Shown here in pieces: positions 5,676 through 8,285 of a stretch of DNA of 8,285 nucleotides; position 1 is the stretch's first letter; every line of letters starts with the position of its first letter. The notes beneath the pieces were generated by a model. It was not told where the DNA came from, searched no databases, and saw only the letters and a program-made list of their open reading frames with translations. Source of the stretch: Belnapia sp. (GTDB taxonomy: Bacteria; Pseudomonadota; Alphaproteobacteria; Acetobacterales; Acetobacteraceae); the NCBI GenBank assembly GCA_028291445.1, contig JAQGIA010000148.1:1-8285 (forward strand), written 5' to 3'. The position numbers and the translations under genes were made by a program.

Positions 5676-7316
5676 ATGCTGGGCCTGATGCAGGACCGAC
5701 CGCTGCTGATCTCCAGCCTCCTGGATCATGCCGCCCGCAACCACACCGGCGCCAAGATCGTCTCCGCGCGCCCCGACGGCAGCCTGGTGCGCCACACCTG
5801 GCCGGAGATCGCCGCCCGCGCCGCCCAACTGGCCCATGCCTTGACGGCGCGGGGCGTCCAGCGCGGCGAACGCATCGCCACCCTGGCCTGGAACGAGCAC
5901 CATCACCTGGAGGCCTATTACGGCATCTCCGCCATGGGCGCCGTGCTGCATACGGTGAACCCACGCCTTTTCCCCAACCAGATCGCCTATATCCTGGCCG
6001 ATGCCGAGGACACCCACCTGCTGGTGGACCCGACCTTGCTCGCCGGCGCCGAGGCCCTGGCCGACCAGCTGCCGCCCAGCCTCCGCGCCATCATCATCAT
6101 GGGCACCGAGGCCGATATCCCGGCCGATTGCCCGCTGCGTGGCCGCTTCGAAGTGCTCGCCCAGGAAAGCCTCATCGCCGGCCAGCCCACCCATTTCCCC
6201 TGGCCGGAGCTGGACGAGCGCAGCGCCTCCTCGCTCTGCTACACCTCCGGCACCACGGGCGAGCCAAAGGGCGTCCTGTACAGCCACCGCAGCACCGTCA
6301 TCCATGCCATCAGCACCTTGCAGAAGGATTGTTTCGCGATCGGCGCCGCCGATGTGGTGATGCCCGTGGTGCCGATGTTCCATGTGAACGCCTGGGGCAT
6401 TCCCTATTCGGCCGCCGCCGCCGGCGCCTCCCTCGTGCTCCCCGGGGCGAAGCTGGACCCGGTCAGCCTGCACCGGCTGATCGAGGAGGAAGGCGTCACC
6501 TTTTCCGCCGGCGTCCCCACGATTTGGACCGCGCTGCTGAACTGGCTGCGCGCCGAGCCGGGCCGCGGCTTCGCCAAGCCGCCCCGCCTGGTGGTCGGCG
6601 GCACCGCGCTGCCGGCCGCCATCAACGCGGGCTTCCTGAAGGAATACGGCGTCTCCATCCTGCATGCCTGGGGCATGACCGAGATCAGCCCGCTCGGCAC
6701 CACCAATGCCCGCAAGCCGGAGAACGCGGCCTGGGACGCCGACCGTTTCCTGGATTACGCCCGCAAGCAGGGCCGCCCGCTGTTCGGTGTGGAATTGCGC
6801 ATCCGCGACGGTAATGGTGCCGAAATCCCGCGCGACGGCATCGCCTTCGGCGAGCTGGAAGTCCGTGGCCCCTGGGCCGCCTCGGCCTATTTCAACCGGC
6901 CCGGCGATGCCGCCTTCACCGCGGATGGCTGGTTCCGCACCGGCGACGTGGTGACCATGGACGCGCTCGGCTGCATCGAGATCGTCGATCGCGCCAAGGA
7001 TGTCATCAAGTCGGGCGGCGAATGGATCAGCTCCATCGCGCTCGAGAACCTCATCATGGGCCATCCGGCGGTGCAGGAAGCCGCCGTCATCGCCATCGCC
7101 CATCCGAAATGGGACGAAAGGCCGCTGCTGCTGGTCCAGCCGAAACCGGGCATGACGCCGAGCGCGGCGGAAATCCTTGCCTATTACGAGGGCAAGGTCG
7201 CCAAGTGGTGGATCCCCGATGCGGTGGAATTCGTCGACAGCCTGCCGCATACCGCGACCGGCAAGCTGTGGAAGGCGGATCTGAAGGCGCGGTACAAGGA
7301 TCGCGTGGCGGGATGA
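5676..7316 (+). CDS. Acyl-CoA ligase of the AlkK/DmdB type (medium-chain fatty acid or 3-methylthiopropionate CoA ligase)
   Basis: An ANL-superfamily adenylating enzyme that activates a carboxylic acid with ATP and joins it to coenzyme A. Numbering from the ATG at 5676 (546 aa), the N-terminus [22 protein letters not shown] and the following [15 protein letters not shown] and [15 protein letters not shown] are characteristic of the AlkK/DmdB branch. Core motifs are the phosphate loop [11 protein letters not shown] (189-199), AWGMTE (331-336), GWFRTGD (418-424), the hinge [15 protein letters not shown], and catalytic Lys530 in TATGKLWK. All are intact. This branch includes medium-chain acyl-CoA ligases and DmdB, the 3-methylmercaptopropionate ligase; sequence alone does not separate them. 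The ATG is supported by GGGAG (5662-5666) 9 bases upstream. The stop overlaps the VOC gene (ATGATG), so these two form an operon. Confidence 0.9.
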   Translation: MLGLMQDRPLLISSLLDHAARNHTGAKIVSARPDGSLVRHTWPEIAARAAQLAHALTARGVQRGERIATLAWNEHHHLEAYYGISAMGAVLHTVNPRLFPNQIAYILADAEDTHLLVDPTLLAGAEALADQLPPSLRAIIIMGTEADIPADCPLRGRFEVLAQESLIAGQPTHFPWPELDERSASSLCYTSGTTGEPKGVLYSHRSTVIHAISTLQKDCFAIGAADVVMPVVPMFHVNAWGIPYSAAAAGASLVLPGAKLDPVSLHRLIEEEGVTFSAGVPTIWTALLNWLRAEPGRGFAKPPRLVVGGTALPAAINAGFLKEYGVSILHAWGMTEISPLGTTNARKPENAAWDADRFLDYARKQGRPLFGVELRIRDGNGAEIPRDGIAFGELEVRGPWAASAYFNRPGDAAFTADGWFRTGDVVTMDALGCIEIVDRAKDVIKSGGEWISSIALENLIMGHPAVQEAAVIAIAHPKWDERPLLLVQPKPGMTPSAAEILAYYEGKVAKWWIPDAVEFVDSLPHTATGKLWKADLKARYKDRVAG

Positions 7317-7702
7317 TGTTCCGCTTCGACCACCTCCATCTCCGCGCCGGCGACCCGGCGGCGATGGCCGGGTTCTTCACCAGCCTGTTCGGCGCCACCG
7401 CGACGCCGGAAGGCCGCCCCGGCCGCTTCATCCTGCGCCTCGATGGCCAGACCTTGCTGATCGCCCCCGCCAATCCGGACTTCCCCGCCGGCCCCGCCCC
7501 GGCCTTCCCGCATCTCGGGCTGGAGCATATCGGCCTCGGCGTCGATGACCTCGACGCGGCCTGCGCCGTGCTGCGCCGCCGGGGCGCCGATATCGCCATC
7601 GGCCCGGTCGCCGCGGGTCCCGGCATCCGCCTGGCCTTCATCCGCGGGCCCGAAGGGGTGATGGTCGAACTGCTGGAGCGGCCGCAGCACGATCCTTGCT
7701 AG
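7313..7702 (+). CDS. VOC-superfamily (glyoxalase/dioxygenase-fold) protein
   Basis: A 129-aa small protein with the two beta-alpha-beta-beta-beta modules of the vicinal oxygen chelate fold. The N-terminus FDHLHLRAGDPAAMAGFFTS and the second half GLEHIGLGVDDLDAACAVLRRRG are the classic module starts. The likely metal ligands are His7, His72 and Glu119 (in MVELLE), and Gln46 may be the fourth. This set is seen in methylmalonyl-CoA epimerase and glyoxalase relatives, but the actual reaction is not readable. The start ATG overlaps the ligase stop; a second ATG follows immediately at 7316, with AAGGA at 7296-7300 as a possible ribosome site. Translational coupling to the acyl-CoA ligase suggests it acts on a CoA ester or a related metabolite, which is inference. 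Confidence 0.85.
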   Translation: MMFRFDHLHLRAGDPAAMAGFFTSLFGATATPEGRPGRFILRLDGQTLLIAPANPDFPAGPAPAFPHLGLEHIGLGVDDLDAACAVLRRRGADIAIGPVAAGPGIRLAFIRGPEGVMVELLERPQHDPC

Positions 7703-7730
7703 GCCCGTGCCAGTTTCACGGGAGCTTTGC

Positions 7731-8285
7731 ATGCGCCTCGGTACCCGCCTCGCCCTCGCGGCCAGCCTTCTCGCCTCCACCGCTGGCCTGGCACCGATCC
7801 AAGCCCTGGCCCAGGCCCCCAAGGTGCTGCGGGTCGCGATGACCGCCTCCGACGTGCCGACCACCGGCGGCATGCCGAACAACGGTTCGGAAGGGATGCG
7901 CTTCCTCGGCTTCCCGGTCTTCGAGCCGCTGGTGAACTGGGACCTCTCCCGCGCCGACAAGCCGGCCGATATCATGCCCGGCCTTGCGACCGCCTGGGTG
8001 CAGGACCCGGCCGACCCGAAGAAATGGCGCTTCACCCTGCGCCAGGGTGTGGCCTTCCACGATGGCTCGGCCTTCTCCGCCGATAGCGTCACCTGGAACC
8101 TCGACCGTTTCTACAAGAACGACAGCCCGCAATTCGATGCCGCCGCCGCCGCGCTCGCCCGCGGCCGGGTCTCGATCCTGACCGGCTACCGCAAGATCGA
8201 CGCCAATACGGTCGAGATCGAGACCGCCCGGCCGATCTCCTACCTGCCCTATCTGCTGACCTGGATCCTGTTCACCTCGCCGCAG
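7731..8285 (+). CDS. ABC transporter substrate-binding protein, family 5 (peptide/nickel type), N-terminal part
   Basis: A periplasmic receptor for an oligopeptide-, nickel- or related-type ABC importer. The frame is open for 185 codons to the right edge, so only about a third of the usual 500-540 aa is seen. Residues 1-28 form a Sec signal peptide (MRLGTRLALAASLLAS followed by ALAQA as a cleavage region). The mature part has SBP family 5 features: VLRVAMTAS, a VFEPLVNWDL segment, IMPGLATAWVQDPADPKKWRFTLRQGVAFHDG and the following SADSVTWNLDRF, a signature of this family. Start: GGGAG (7720-7724) lies 6 bases before the ATG. It follows the VOC gene by 28 bases and is probably in the same operon. 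The ligand is not readable; the family also binds nickel, glutathione and opines. Confidence 0.92.
   Translation, partial: MRLGTRLALAASLLASTAGLAPIQALAQAPKVLRVAMTASDVPTTGGMPNNGSEGMRFLGFPVFEPLVNWDLSRADKPADIMPGLATAWVQDPADPKKWRFTLRQGVAFHDGSAFSADSVTWNLDRFYKNDSPQFDAAAAALARGRVSILTGYRKIDANTVEIETARPISYLPYLLTWILFTSPQ

Noticed and set aside
5535..7250. 571-aa open frame on the minus strand opposite the acyl-CoA ligase
   Set aside because: It is antisense to an intact, motif-complete ligase. Its Gly/Ala/Arg/Asp/His-rich composition with no recognisable domain is typical of the antisense frame of a high-GC gene.

Overview
The window is very GC-rich (about 70% or more by eye). It encodes a Bug/TctC-type receptor with a Tat-like leader, a dCache-type sensor protein and a TatA with an alphaproteobacterial look. 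Together these suggest an alphaproteobacterium, most likely Rhodospirillales/Acetobacteraceae (Roseomonas-like). The taxon is inferred from gene style, because no rRNA or tRNA lies in the window. I see no mobile element, CRISPR array or RNA gene.

Left part (1-3100). Two minus-strand genes overlap by a few bases. The first is an SGNH/GDSL hydrolase with a signal peptide. The second is the N-terminal 344 residues of a membrane sensor (TM, periplasmic double-Cache-like domain, TM) that runs off the left edge. Divergent from them is a solitary substrate-binding protein of the tripartite tricarboxylate transporter (Bug/TctC) family, with no TctA or TctB genes beside it. Its stop codon lies inside a four-copy 17-bp tandem repeat, followed by a candidate terminator hairpin.

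Middle (3130-5430). A compact plus-strand run reads tatA, mtnB, mtnD, mtnC. The three mtn genes are consecutive enzymes of the methionine (5'-methylthioadenosine) salvage pathway: MtnB dehydrates methylthioribulose-1-phosphate, MtnC (enolase-phosphatase) makes the acireductone, and MtnD (acireductone dioxygenase) cleaves it. Gaps or overlaps of +19, -4 and about +1 bp point to one transcript. The upstream pathway genes (mtnA, and mtnN/mtnK or mtnP) are not in the window.

Right part (5430-8285). After a 246-bp non-coding stretch with a palindrome and candidate promoter elements comes an acyl-CoA ligase of the AlkK/DmdB type. It overlaps a small VOC-fold protein, which is followed 28 bp later by a family-5 (peptide/nickel-type) ABC substrate-binding protein cut by the right edge.

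The most interesting idea is biochemical. Acireductone dioxygenase carrying nickel makes 3-methylthiopropionate instead of the methionine precursor, and DmdB-type ligases activate exactly that compound. The ligase next to the mtn cluster could therefore handle the off-pathway product. This is a hypothesis only.
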